Of a DNA stretch of 64,000 nucleotides, positions 48,301-54,287 are shown piece by piece. The stretch's first letter is position 1. Each line of letters begins with the position of its first letter. Source of the stretch: CAZHJK01 sp964533275 (GTDB lineage Bacteria > Bacillota > Clostridia > Eubacteriales > Garciellaceae); assembly GCA_964533275.1 (NCBI GenBank), contig CAZHJK010000003.1, forward strand, positions 62,001-126,000, written 5' to 3'. The notes below the pieces were generated by a model, which was not told where the DNA came from, made no database searches, and was given only the letters and a program-made list of their open reading frames with translations. The position numbers were made by a program, and so were the translations under genes.

Positions 48301-51300
48301 TACCCGGTGATATTTATACCACATTGACCCAGGAGGATATGCAAAAAGGCATTGCTAATATAAATGCAAATACTGTAATAATTACAGCCATTAACGGACA
48401 AATAGGTGAAGATAAAAATGACAATCCTACCTATCTAGATGAGGATTATGAAGGCTGGATAACAACATCTAGTATTGAAACAGAAAAGATCTATGAAATT
48501 AATATATATGCACAAGGCGATATCTATATTAGAGAAATAAGGGATAGCCTTATCATTGGACAAATAAAATCCCAAACAGGGGACATTAACCTAAGTGCTT
48601 TTATGGACTTAAAAAGCTATAATGAAAAAGATGCGGAGAGAGTTAATGTAGTAGGAAAAGATATCTATTTAGAAACTACTAAGGGTATGATAAGTACAAG
48701 CATAAAGGCAGGTGAAGATGTTGTAATCAATTCATGTGGAAGTATCCAAAATATGGAAGGAGAAGGATATGATTCCATCCAGATTAGTGGCAATAATATT
48801 ACAATTATTTCCAGAGAAGGATCTGTGGGAGAAGAAGACAGTTATATAGAAATTGATACAATAGAAACTGGAGTTTTAAATATTATAGCTCACAAGGGAA
48901 TATATATTCGTGAAATATCTGGAAACTTTACAATAGGAAGTATTATAAGTGAAACTGGAGATGTGATGCTTGAAGTTGTGGATGGTAGGCTTATAAGCAC
49001 ACTTGGAGAGGGAAGCTTAGGTATTATAGGAAAGAATATAAAGATAGTCTCATTAACATCAAGTATTGGATCCCATGAAGGATATATAAGGTTAGACTCT
49101 GACGGAAGCATTATAATAGAGGCTCTTGAGGATATTTATTTAAAAGAAGTAAATGGAGATATGGTTCTAAGACAAGTTAACACCTTAGGGAATATATACC
49201 TATTAGCAGATAATAATATACTCGTGGCTGAAGAATTAGATGGAAGTATAATTACAGGAGAAAATATCACTTTAACTGCACTAAAGGGTTCCATTGGAAC
49301 ATTAGATAAATTTATCACCATAGATACCATAAATTCAGGCAGCATAAATGCAATAGCCAAAGAAGATATCTATATAAGAGAGACAGAAGGAGATCTAAGA
49401 GTAGATAAAGTTAAAGCAGGTAATAAGATAGTCTTAGAAGGATCAGGAAAACTACTTAATGTAGATTCTACGGAAGATGATTATGCAAATATAGCAGCTC
49501 ATGAAATTATCCTACAAGGATTTACAGATATAGGAGAGCAAGAGAAATATCTAATCATTGATGTTGAAGGTGAAGGCAGTGTATTTGCTAAAGCATTAGG
49601 TAGCATATACCTAACAGAATATCAAGGAGATTTACGAATTAAAGAGATAATAGCAGCTAAGGATGTTTACCTAGAAGCCTCAGGAGATGTCTTAAATATA
49701 AATGAAAGTCAAGATGCAGCAATAATAAAAGGAAAGACAATACGAATAAACGCTGTAGGAAGCATAGGACAAAGTGATAAGTTTATCAATATAATAACCT
49801 TAGATAATGGATATATAGGATTATTATCAGGAGGTAGCATCTATGTTTCTGAGATAGCAGGAGATTTACGAATTGACTATATTGAAGCTAAAGATATAGT
49901 AAATTTAAAGGCAGTAAAGAGTATCATAGGTATAGAGGATAACTTGCATATAAAGGCTAATCAGCTAATACTAAAGGCAGAAGATAGCATAGGGACAATA
50001 GAAAATCCTCTAAATATAAGAGTTGAACGAATAATCGCAAATGCAGGAGACAATATAACCTTAGCTACAGATCAAGGCATAAATATAGAAAAGATGAATG
50101 CAGTAAACAACATAACTTTAACCTCAGATGAAAATATAATTATCGAAGAAATGACTACAGGAGTAAATATAACGATATCTGCAAAAGAAAGTATTAATGT
50201 TAAAGAGATGACTGCAGTAGAAAACATAACTTTAACTTCAAATGGAATTATCAACATAGAAGAAATCAATGCAGGAGATTATATTTTCATAGAAGCAACA
50301 AACATAATGGGCAATAACATCATAGGAGATACCTTAGAAATAAAAGCACTAGGTTCCATAGGAAGCCTAGAAGACCCATTATTAACAACAATAAATAGTG
50401 TAATTATAAATGCCGGAAAAGATGTTTACCTAAAGAATTCTAAAGACTTAAATATCATATCTATAGAAGGCAAGACAATAGAAGTCCAAGCTGAAAGTGT
50501 TAGAGGAGTGGATGGAACAGCAATAACTGGAAAAGACTTAAGGTTAATTGTGAATAAGGGGATTGGACAGAGCAAAACAAATCCTTTAATTACAAATGTA
50601 AATAGCTTTACTGGAGTTACGGCTTCAAATTCCATTTATTTAAGGAATACAAAAAATATTACTATTAACCATATTAAAGCACCTAATAATGTTTATCTAT
50701 TTATAAGTGGAAGTTTAGAAGGAAAGGGTATTACAGCAAACAAACTTATATTTGAAGCTAGAAATGTAAGAATTAATTCAAAGGTTAATTATATTGAAGG
50801 AAAGAGCACAAAGGATGTTAGGATAACTAATACTGGAAAGCTAATTATAGGAAGTGTAGATAATAGTTATCAAGGGATACAAGCTGCAGGGATTATTGAT
50901 ATTACAGCAAAAAGTCCTATTCAAATCTTAGAAAATATGATTTCCGGCGGAAAGCTTAATTTAAATGCAGGACACTCCACAACAATGGAGGATAGTTTAA
51001 TTATAGACTCTGGCGCTACGGTTGAAAGCAAAACCAGTACTATAAATATTTCTGCAGGAGATAAGATTATTATTAAATCTGGATCAAATGTTAGTGGGAA
51101 AATTATTAATATTAATTGCGGAAAAAATAATCCCAATAATGAGAAAACCCTTATAGATATTGCAGGAAATATAATAACAGAAAATGTCTATATATCTGGT
51201 GGAGCTACTTTAAAAATAATTGCTATAGAAACTATGGGTAATATAGAAATTCATTCTATTGATAGTGGAAGCAAAATAGATATACTAGTGAATTCCCTTG

Positions 51301-52247
51301 GAGGAAGCATTAACATTCAAGGAGGCAAAGGAAAAGATAATATATCCCTGGATATGAAAAATACTATAGGGGGAGCTACTAGGGAGATTGTAATTCAAGG
51401 CAATGGCTCACAGGATGAATATAACATTAAGTTAAATGATAGTAGAAATCAAAATACCTTTAAGATTATAGGTAGTGGTAAAGCAAATATCAATACAACA
51501 AATAAAGATGAAAATCTAGAAATTTATAGGGATCGAATTACTATAAATTCAGGAAAGGGTTTAACTACTATTTACCTTGATAGAGTAGATGAAACATTCT
51601 TACAAAATCTTGGTGGTAATAATAGATTTGATCTATATGACACCCCATCTAGCATGAATATAAAAACAGGAAATGGAAATGATAAATTCTATATTGGAAA
51701 GCTTGTAAAAACTTCAGCAACCAATGGCACCAAAACCACAGAGGGCTGGCTGACAAGGGGTACAAGTTATAATTTAAGTATAGAAACATCAGGAGGAAAT
51801 AATCTATTTACCATCTATTCAACAAGATCTCCATTAAGAATTATCGGTGGTAATGGGAATGAAGCCTTTATGCTTAAAGCATTTATAGAAATATTATCTG
51901 ATGGAAGACTTACAAGATATGAAAATGGCACAATTTATATAGATGGTGGTAGAGGTCTTAATCAACTGACAATTATGAAATCTGCATTGTTTGATTATTA
52001 TGATGTAGGAGAAGATACCGTAAAGGGCTCAGGCTTTGACATAAGCTTTAACAACATTAATGATGTAAATGTCGTAAAATTTGAACCAGCAGAAGATAGC
52101 GGCAGTGCAATTACAAAGGAACAATTGATTAAATATAGTTTTATACAATTAAAAGAAACAGGAGCTTTATATATTATTATAGTAATTCTATCAGCAATGA
52201 TTGCTATATTAATATATGATAAAAGAAAGAAAAAGAAAGTGAACTAA
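33345..52247 (+). CDS. Giant (6300-residue) LktA-type filamentous surface adhesin
   Basis: One uninterrupted frame of 18.9 kb. The start ATG has AGAAGGGGGAACGGCT upstream. Residues 1-30 are a signal peptide ending in VVYASD. Residues ~34-112 resemble an InlB B-repeat (NYKFTGWSDGD ... VTFIAQWEE), and ~118-215 an Ig-like domain (ITWSGEFDGSTIGNYILTGSW). Residues ~245-335 contain RTX-like turns (GTEHDDEIY, GDGNDTIY). From ~450 to ~3640 about forty units of 50-60 residues repeat the pattern AYIG...I.A...I.I.A ... Gly/Ala-rich strand, as in Fusobacterium leukotoxin LktA and related filamentous adhesins. A helical segment (3711-3770), a Tyr/Glu-rich insert (~4069-4219) and a second beta-helical repeat series (~4280-5800) follow. 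The C-terminus is LKETG (6269-6273), a membrane segment and KRKKKK. It is probably a long surface fibre for attachment. Adhesion is inferred from the family. Confidence 0.88.
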   Translation: MINGKILHKIIFVVFLFVIVLSFSATVVYASDTSSDNYFNIEFKGDQGSSGDPPILDPVENDTSIILPSNTFIKENYKFTGWSDGDTIYLENDTYIINSDVTFIAQWEEIEKETDILDTTQVDKVIDGYKHYDDVILSEDLHIIDLDMLKASGKLPGSLTLLSTDTELEPLDITWSGEFDGSTIGNYILTGSWDINNIPEGYIVDEEFEDITINIKVEEAQTIETQIMGSSIIENFDIENIYTVYGTEHDDEIYIENLENDIIKITIIGNDSTKTYQLSNKNKIIINAGDGNDTIYFNLTEKSKKLTEIVVLGGIGEDIITTELTTEDTIDLTGVDVLLKAEKVLFDIESLGEGKLSILVNSLDVQAAPTQKALFNSTQNIKVIFRNVHIKATENFIVDATSYISNGQEVEDQSGDGTIYEIIVDEVSETSNQVVETIVEGTSDTLQTVVNVAPISVEVEVDTAKIEANDISIKAINDIEMKTGSDIIPATITIADLVSKINIKGASSLISENNISLISQGSIIANGDASTRLSLPLSLGVMVLSSDIEASVMDTSVLDAGKDIYITAENIVDTSNLACGNDETSNGAYVSVTIANQKTEASIKGEASVKNGGNLEISSKEISKTQTIAETSGDDSVDEGETEEEGYTFKDLLNILASFKNPAKTDEENNQENLIRDEELNTIENNFNDSANGLDENSSDGTDGEGTVGDEEETNGDAAAIQIVGSVGLIVADSNNSAYIDTTGLINISGLLSISAEAVSHHIVIADASAVKASGDEEEETGSTKFGLGVGVAIGNVSYKNLAYIGSNGNIKAGGLTIQALTGNMDKEGEEEPLNNELIVNAKAGYNKSNFGIGGAIAINIFDGSTKAYINDGTIITIIDAASIPSNIKVQAVDYSSTETIADASSQDEAGSSTGIGSGIAISIFDNEVIAYIGEVTINGIVNDLQVSSSSKGSNVTIAIAGADGGICIVPVLALNMVNNNVEASIKEFAQAILVSGDIVIEASGIRNSQTEGNAEAGGENVAIGAAVAIGLIDTSELAKLERSIGSKNSPAQSIMVNAIGIGYHEVSSYAGKNGGQEDVEDEDEGTEEEEKKGSITDIINKAMGSINSNRSSEGLSEKDTTDTASEKKAETTEGTLTFAASLALNIYNSNTIAEIGSLSIPVIIYTGDLNVTTSTNKDAIANANASATADDGSDTNSKVGIGAAAGILDVKSINKAIIGSGSIIHANGNIIVKSDMAAVEEAVIDEDGNEVLDEDGNIVTEENEENNFGVAAQSGAGGSNLSLAGSVALAMIDTSYEAIIDGELYADGNIDVDVFTVQVVEVAATAESVKTIAGKSNKKRKSTSTGGGVGIGASFAMTTIKTNARAKTTTGSILNAGGHIRIGANLENNVTTIAEAGEESQEEEEDGETQPNKTALDAAVAITLVDINVEAIIGASNDGTTNITTDGNLIIDADISSIIQTETKSNTNATNASIGATVAISIVNDNVIAQLLGNASVGGNALITADAITEDIVIAYASSNGVEVDEYSDKDASSAKSLEILNDSDIKAATQTKNVDQGNGEVSDGSNISIAAAIAINKIEHNVTASIEGIILNANSIEVLSNNTNFIKTYATGETVSNDKAISVAVGVAINNSENKASLGTAKDIKGDIIVQANTQNNVGEEHKGEISVQAIAGSKSGTDGNFGAAGAVAVFVSNSKTKAYILDNVEIISTLGKLTIKANEKARLAIRAWGTTSGATGVGAAFAILYSNSEISAYIGEGSTIEVKALSIQAIKESVKSDYQSILDELKEIFPNVDDFQDDVSQEGSEESKNVVVNAETIQSIVDGLNDMDLELYLNYITSSNYYVEAVGGALGSQDATFAGAGSFALLFFKNITNAYIGDNVSIRIIDGGSSLEDNSIEVMASSEINAMAIGGSTASGGDNSVGLTAVVFDNNDNILSYIGKNVEINNFNKDILISANATQNFWTIAVGASKADKAGVAGIVNVILSDNNVKAYIDENNSHKTIQGSGNLTISAENTTDIRSILGGVSYGTKAGVGVSCLFLTLSNNTEAFIGEGVDLNINSNVLTIAGKTKESILTVSVNGAASQGSSISVGPTIKVIDSKVKAYIGANTKITAGEISIIADSVTDIIGIAGAISGSFGGKVSIGAVNDTNTLDKTVHAYIGNGTIIHCLGDIDIQATSNENIISFVVGVAISSGTSGEGSVAVDLISNDVQAYIDEDVKVNFDSVRAGNINILARDHVDLLIIAGGLSGSTGSAAMGISSSIVTFEGTTKAYIGARARINASKISIKADALENIMVIVASGGLSSNVTINGSVNVVVFNQSTEAVIKEGAVLESLGNIMVIAIDKTDIKNRVGTIGGAGAVAIGVSSDTLSFTKKVKAIISNGTLIISEKNIIVYANSVEDIDVIVAGASGSGTTAINGSSSVIVFNNEVISSIGTENGTSENYATADSDGSIAIMAEDSQNISIIAGSANGSGVVAVAAGSSVITSTNKVNAEAGRYADLNAYGQYAVLTYTGEKGKEKANYYGLLIGAYNISDIEQQIYCVSGSGAAAVAGAVATTITKAETTAKIQSYASINQGDRQTHQQQTVRVVAVSESSVDVIDGGAAASAYAGIGAGVVVVIQDKTTIAEISNYAKIYAKEDIVLIARTENTIDIVVASLGGAIVGVSGSVAVISITDHTTAKIGASTEITAGDDINISSYANQGIDVKAGSIAGGAVAVGGASITVTLTADTIAKINDSAILNAGKNIKLVANSYENIEMTAAGAAGSAVVSASGSVVVLVLNITTQALIGNSVEVAAGEELKIHGKDHSNINGLAGGAAIGGAAGAGGSVVTILYRNTVTAGVGNNGNIEAGYINIIAETDRGIETGAAMLSGGLGAVSGSVIVISIGKATDDEDTSTALQGEESNTIEQSQADITGALNNSKIHMDSSNENNQEYINQVNEQIADVSIPLAGFFTGDNIADKTTAFMGNGGTTVATSGDITIEAKETTNITADAGSVSGGGVAVGGAVIIATLNGTTESRADGDINSAGDLSIIAENNIEILRMQTIAGTGGAISLGAAVTKANISGNVWAYMANGTSITNANNIDIKADLNIEVNSNAYGAAVGVEAAGVSVSEVNITADVKAYAEGVKITKVGTFTILANSRADISTNVIAASAGGVTGSGAVVNIIHNGSVKAYISGQTSICSSGDVSVTAMGYENLNAQGQGLSGAVVASIGAVFVTITNSLEVDAYIEDSNITTSGDIAIRAVNEDILTAIAKGTSGGLLAAGAAQTAKVTEEVKVNAKVNGEGHDLKSTNGSIIIISHNDSTINVRATGCAIAGFVAGGWTEADAIINNTSKITIGSKITLDAFEDITVLASNYIWKDTYGSASAAALGTVNDVSTTSKITITTAIDIESSAVLTALGDINIQAITDKYYKAYATAIAGGILAKGVATAEQEIIDGVTINISDNVGILAGGYIYISTDTAIIDNTTPVSQAIGGAGGLAAGTSVLSRLDTIANSKIITGENVEIISALDDVASDDVTLIATGNLRSLIKSKIKFTIDGVSIIATQSLATSEINGIVTLGSGTKIKGVNVTIHGEVNEIYVYADAYSETGSIINTQSKPSAIISTDAKGKVKGTLVTLDASNNLGIYGTVNDITLITKSYGYTAGATGSVISTCKNDANIYGTIEILNDGSSLRGRNIEIIATSPRESQVAYTKEATYKADTVVEYVTKTIEKVVEVVEEVTEKVTKWMPWPVNKIVKWVVKTVVKTVTVLVDIIVEVVLNSEVEAVVDGSYLSENNVTLNGHIYYGSNVPVNIVIDENGDISSAEGIDYVKDDTNKVITINSFESASAGSLMISSYFGRVSGNVTVHSNSILSQLAIINNSTYDLVIKDLSITTNDNPNASNYQISCSVNDLVMHDVTDVTEAPLISIISINNTDVTFAGIITGYSVILDISMYGGNIYMTSDGQLEVNKINITGAKNVGTNTDRFKISSYITTNDEVDINPEVNILATGDVYVTIGLRKYINNTDGTIDIESIQMLDGAKIINIKAGNTLSVTFSEAALIVAESTSDNITSTYTYIEIVYEQEDINEDIESYTEYTKILIEEQLYVRYEYDEENNTYIEKYYLDEEYTREYEVADGYHIVSETKDEVLTYYLISDLPESGYRYIEDGSEYTYDTDVYQGIGYDKDKGKYYLIKETKKEVTAEFDETITIEGVRIDVVYINGIYYIQDASGKDIIITGYGTENTNTNLYFQGDIIGEDSINVITYNGTNVIITGRISTEGTSIGLNIDGNLSLNGNGSIIGNTASTMVNIKAGEITTDKGIADRVDISGKELVFILNNGGMGSTTNPISINTGIGGLSITANGAYPITILNFTDPLYIKKIETLGEVVIKSKYKVINAREDSGANIIAGKLTLNISEDGHGIGASNDYIVINIGTGGIYVSAKDDIYLKQIERAAYIGNINSEKGSIDLISSGDIIITNITANTYADITSVNGNIIGAINEEVITALTITLTAGGGIGSSTQSIVLGLGDGELSISANNDIFIEDNEGNINLINVLSENGNITLIANGSIVNGRTDNGVNLKGNHINLRASNIGTIEQLIPITTINGLLNIESENDVYIISKNSTLQLGKIIVNNGNLLLSSETHIVNGLVEGINIKAANITIKMQGKDLGTKQNSVLVDTEQDGEFFVEANNVYIEEVDSLVLKEAILTGEMVIASGCDIRIELIDAQGNVTIMASNGNISIDTIRSGADIELKADLGGIYNIKNNAGANLYGKDIKLDVFKGIGIEEKYLMLDMIEGGKLTAKAGEEIYIREINGDVNISSIETEKDVYIISNGSILNGNIARINIIASNITLQSELGSIGLQDSYLTIKTLNKGHLNAKTIDKGIYIHGLDEDIILDLIDAGSGSVEIKAEGSILNGLNDEEGINIIASTLYLEANGSIGQRIENIILPIYTELLDNTRIDIRAKGNVYLEEKTGNLGLGIIIVKGEEFYLTLPGDIYTTLTQEDMQKGIANINANTVIITAINGQIGEDKNDNPTYLDEDYEGWITTSSIETEKIYEINIYAQGDIYIREIRDSLIIGQIKSQTGDINLSAFMDLKSYNEKDAERVNVVGKDIYLETTKGMISTSIKAGEDVVINSCGSIQNMEGEGYDSIQISGNNITIISREGSVGEEDSYIEIDTIETGVLNIIAHKGIYIREISGNFTIGSIISETGDVMLEVVDGRLISTLGEGSLGIIGKNIKIVSLTSSIGSHEGYIRLDSDGSIIIEALEDIYLKEVNGDMVLRQVNTLGNIYLLADNNILVAEELDGSIITGENITLTALKGSIGTLDKFITIDTINSGSINAIAKEDIYIRETEGDLRVDKVKAGNKIVLEGSGKLLNVDSTEDDYANIAAHEIILQGFTDIGEQEKYLIIDVEGEGSVFAKALGSIYLTEYQGDLRIKEIIAAKDVYLEASGDVLNINESQDAAIIKGKTIRINAVGSIGQSDKFINIITLDNGYIGLLSGGSIYVSEIAGDLRIDYIEAKDIVNLKAVKSIIGIEDNLHIKANQLILKAEDSIGTIENPLNIRVERIIANAGDNITLATDQGINIEKMNAVNNITLTSDENIIIEEMTTGVNITISAKESINVKEMTAVENITLTSNGIINIEEINAGDYIFIEATNIMGNNIIGDTLEIKALGSIGSLEDPLLTTINSVIINAGKDVYLKNSKDLNIISIEGKTIEVQAESVRGVDGTAITGKDLRLIVNKGIGQSKTNPLITNVNSFTGVTASNSIYLRNTKNITINHIKAPNNVYLFISGSLEGKGITANKLIFEARNVRINSKVNYIEGKSTKDVRITNTGKLIIGSVDNSYQGIQAAGIIDITAKSPIQILENMISGGKLNLNAGHSTTMEDSLIIDSGATVESKTSTINISAGDKIIIKSGSNVSGKIININCGKNNPNNEKTLIDIAGNIITENVYISGGATLKIIAIETMGNIEIHSIDSGSKIDILVNSLGGSINIQGGKGKDNISLDMKNTIGGATREIVIQGNGSQDEYNIKLNDSRNQNTFKIIGSGKANINTTNKDENLEIYRDRITINSGKGLTTIYLDRVDETFLQNLGGNNRFDLYDTPSSMNIKTGNGNDKFYIGKLVKTSATNGTKTTEGWLTRGTSYNLSIETSGGNNLFTIYSTRSPLRIIGGNGNEAFMLKAFIEILSDGRLTRYENGTIYIDGGRGLNQLTIMKSALFDYYDVGEDTVKGSGFDISFNNINDVNVVKFEPAEDSGSAITKEQLIKYSFIQLKETGALYIIIVILSAMIAILIYDKRKKKKVN
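34690..44350 (+). repeat. LktA-type ~55-codon repeat array inside the giant adhesin
   Basis: Around forty diverged units, 50-60 codons apart, each with a strand-turn core (A-Y-I-G-x-x-x-x-I), a second strand (I-x-I-x-A) and a Gly/Ala/Ser-rich hydrophobic strand (for example GGAGAVAIGVSSD). Acidic linkers (around 35240-35500, 36570-36740, 37060-37150, 37530-37580 and 42010-42180) interrupt the array. The DNA copies are too diverged to look like recent tandem duplication. Confidence 0.8.
44475..44654 (+). other. Hydrophobic/amphipathic helical segment within the giant adhesin
   Basis: Residues 3711-3770 switch abruptly from beta-repeat to helix-like sequence. A coiled, charged first part (TVVEYVTKTIEKVVEVVEEV) is followed by a Trp-Pro hinge (KWMPWPVNKIVKWVVKTVV) and a nearly uncharged Val/Ile-rich end (VTVLVDIIVEVVLN). 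Val, Lys and Glu alternate with helical periodicity. Confidence 0.65.
46180..50740 (+). repeat. Second repeat series (IYIREI-GDL type) in the giant adhesin
   Basis: Units of roughly 75-110 codons repeat a pattern of GSIG followed by a short IxIDT strand, a Gly-containing turn, A-x-x-x-IYIREI-x-GDLxI, then DVxLxAxGxIxN. Examples are DIYIRETEGDLRVDKV, SIYLTEYQGDLRIKEI and SIYVSEIAGDLRIDYI. The series is distinct from the LktA-type units and looks like a filamentous-haemagglutinin-style beta-helix. Confidence 0.75.
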
Positions 52248-52361
52248 ATTATTTTTCGTAACTCCTATCACGGAATTATCCCTGCTAAACTGATACGATT
52301 ACTTCAGAAAGTCAAAGGACTGTAATTATAAAAATAAACATAAAGATGGAGGGATTTTTAA

Positions 52362-54005
52362 ATGAGTATGTTTTGTTTTCAATGTCAAGAAGCATCCAAA
52401 GGTACAGGTTGTACAGTAAGAGGAGTGTGCGGGAAACCAGATGAGGTAGCAAACCTACAGGACTTATTAATTTATGTTATGAAGGGTATTTCCCTATACT
52501 CTGTAGAAGCAAGAAAGCTTGGGGTAGTAAATAAAGAAGCAGATGAATTTATTATGAATGGACTATTTGCTACTATTACAAATGCAAACTTTAATAAGAA
52601 TGTATTTGTAGGAAGAGTAAGAAAGGGATTAAAACTAAGGGAAGAAGTAAAGGAACAATTAATTAAAGCAGGAGGAAATGCAGAAGAAATTAAGCATGAT
52701 GCAGCCCTATGGACAGGGGATAGCCTAGAGGAATTTGAAAGAAAAGCACCTATGGTGGGAGTATTATCCACTGAAAATGAAGATATCCGTTCCCTAAGGG
52801 AATTAATTGTCTATGGATTAAAGGGAATGGCAGCCTATGCAGCCCATGCGGAAAACCTAGGATTTAAAAAGGATGAAATCTTTGCCTTTATGGAAAAAGC
52901 ATTGGCAGCAACCCTAGATGACAGCCTAACAGTGGATGATTTAGTGGCACTTACTTTAGAAACAGGAAAATACGGTGTAGATGTAATGGCTCTGTTAGAT
53001 GAAGCTAACACCACTACCTATGGAAATCCAGAAATCACTTCAGTAAATATCGGTGTAAGAAATAACCCTGCTATTTTAGTAAGTGGTCATGACCTAAAGG
53101 ATATGGAGCAACTATTAGAACAAACCGATGGAACTGGAGTAGATATTTATACCCATGGGGAAATGCTACCGGCAAACTACTATCCGGCATTTAAGAGATA
53201 TGATCATTTTGTAGGGAACTACGGAAATGCATGGTGGAAGCAGGATAAGGAATTTGCATCCTTTAATGGACCGATTTTAATGACAACAAACTGCTTAGTA
53301 CCACCAAAGGATACCTATAAGGATAAGGTATACACCACAAGCAATGTAGGATTTGAAGGATTAACCCATATAGAAGAAGAAAAAGACGGCAAGAAGGACT
53401 TCTCACAAATAATAGAGCATGCAAAGAGATGCCCAGCCCCAACAGAAATCGAAAAGGGAGAAATCGTAGGTGGATTTGCCCACCATACTGTATTAGGCTT
53501 AGCAGATAAGGTAGTAGATGCAGTAAAATCCGGAGCAATAAGACAATTCTTCGTAATGGCAGGCTGCGATGGAAGAATGAAATCCAGAGACTACTACACA
53601 GAATTTGCAAAACAGCTACCATCCGACACCGTAATCCTAACAGCAGGCTGTGCGAAATACAGATATAACAAGCTAGACCTAGGGGATATCGGAGGAATTC
53701 CAAGGGTTCTTGATGCAGGACAATGTAATGACTCCTATTCATTAGCAGTAATAGCCCTTAAATTAAAGGAAGTATTTGAACTAAATGATATTAATGAATT
53801 ACCTATCTCCTATAATATTGCATGGTACGAGCAAAAAGCCGTAATTGTGCTATTGGCACTACTATATCTAGGAGTGAAAAACATCCACCTAGGACCAACA
53901 CTACCGGCATTCCTATCACCAAATGTAGCAAATGTATTGGTAGAAAACTTTGGGATAGCACCAATAGGAACAGTAGAAGACGATATGAAAGTATTTTTAG
54001 GATAA
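52362..54005 (+). CDS. hcp: Hybrid-cluster protein (hydroxylamine reductase)
   Basis: 547 residues, the standard length for the anaerobe-type enzyme. N-terminal [4Fe-4S] ligands are C5, C8, C17 and C23 (CFQCQEASKGTGC, then TVRGVC). Ligands of the hybrid Fe-S-O cluster appear further on in SGHDLKDMEQLLEQ (His), THGEMLPANYYP (Glu), TTNCLVPP (Cys), GCDGRMKSRDYYTEF and TAGCAKYRYNKL (Cys), and GQCNDSYSLA (Cys). It reduces hydroxylamine or nitric oxide and may act in S-nitrosylation control in anaerobes. It has a strong GATGGAGGG site. I see no clear terminator after it before the Spo0A-box promoter region. It stands alone. Confidence 0.96.
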   Translation: MSMFCFQCQEASKGTGCTVRGVCGKPDEVANLQDLLIYVMKGISLYSVEARKLGVVNKEADEFIMNGLFATITNANFNKNVFVGRVRKGLKLREEVKEQLIKAGGNAEEIKHDAALWTGDSLEEFERKAPMVGVLSTENEDIRSLRELIVYGLKGMAAYAAHAENLGFKKDEIFAFMEKALAATLDDSLTVDDLVALTLETGKYGVDVMALLDEANTTTYGNPEITSVNIGVRNNPAILVSGHDLKDMEQLLEQTDGTGVDIYTHGEMLPANYYPAFKRYDHFVGNYGNAWWKQDKEFASFNGPILMTTNCLVPPKDTYKDKVYTTSNVGFEGLTHIEEEKDGKKDFSQIIEHAKRCPAPTEIEKGEIVGGFAHHTVLGLADKVVDAVKSGAIRQFFVMAGCDGRMKSRDYYTEFAKQLPSDTVILTAGCAKYRYNKLDLGDIGGIPRVLDAGQCNDSYSLAVIALKLKEVFELNDINELPISYNIAWYEQKAVIVLLALLYLGVKNIHLGPTLPAFLSPNVANVLVENFGIAPIGTVEDDMKVFLG

Positions 54006-54092
54006 TAAAATAAATTTACCAAAAGAGACCTAAGGATTCCTTTTTTGAGGTTGCCATTCTGAATGAAATGAAGAATCTTTTATTGAATAACA

Positions 54093-54162
54093 TGTCGAAA
54101 AGTTTTTTAAAAAATTATACATAACTTACAAATTTCGACAAGTTTTTCATTTTTTATATAAT
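54093..54162 (+). promoter_or_regulatory. Promoter with two Spo0A-box-like sites ahead of the fibre operon leader
   Basis: TGTCGAAA at 54093-54100 and its inverse TTTCGACA at 54133-54140 match the Spo0A box core TGNCGAA. The second overlaps the -35 position (TTCGAC) of a promoter whose -10 is TATAAT at 54157-54162 with a ~17-base spacer, the arrangement of Spo0A-activated promoters. Transcription would start near 54169, just before the first riboswitch. The regulator assignment is inferred. Confidence 0.55.
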
Positions 54163-54189
54163 ACAATTAGGACAAGCATAAAATTTTAT

Positions 54190-54262
54190 AAGGGAAGTAA
54201 TGAAGTAGGTTCTTTTAAGTGGGCACCTTGAACCTATGGAGCGAGTGGTGCAACCGACCCAA
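54190..54262 (+). ncRNA. Class II cyclic-di-GMP riboswitch aptamer
   Basis: The order of conserved blocks is that of c-di-GMP-II RNAs. A 5' strand AGGGAAGTAATGAAG is followed by a stem TAGGTTC (54206-54212) with GAACCTA (54230-54236). The internal segment TTAAGTGGGCACCTTG is followed by GTGGTGCAACCGACC. GCACC (54223-54227) pairs with GGTGC (54247-54251), making the H-type pseudoknot of this class. The closing CCC (54258-54260), which can pair with GGG (54192-54194) as P1, is also the 5' arm of the terminator that follows. Ligand binding should therefore favour read-through (an ON switch); that direction is inferred. Confidence 0.82.
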
Positions 54263-54287
54263 TCGATTCTTATCATTGGGTTTTTTT
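54258..54287 (+). terminator. Expression-platform terminator of the class II riboswitch
   Basis: CCCAAT (54258-54263) pairs with ATTGGG (54275-54280), followed by seven T. The 5' arm overlaps the aptamer P1 strand, so the two structures compete. Confidence 0.8.

Noticed and set aside
33870..51136. Many open frames on the minus strand opposite the giant adhesin gene (65-140 codons)
   Set aside because: They mirror the biased codon use of the real gene, are rich in Ser/Pro/Ile with no recognisable domains, and lack ribosome binding sites.
53263..53742. 159-codon frame on the minus strand inside hcp
   Set aside because: It is wholly contained in a well-conserved gene, is His/Leu/Arg-rich with no motif and has no binding site.
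53822..54022. Small plus- and minus-strand frames at the end of hcp
   Set aside because: Both are shadows of hcp, without binding sites or motifs.
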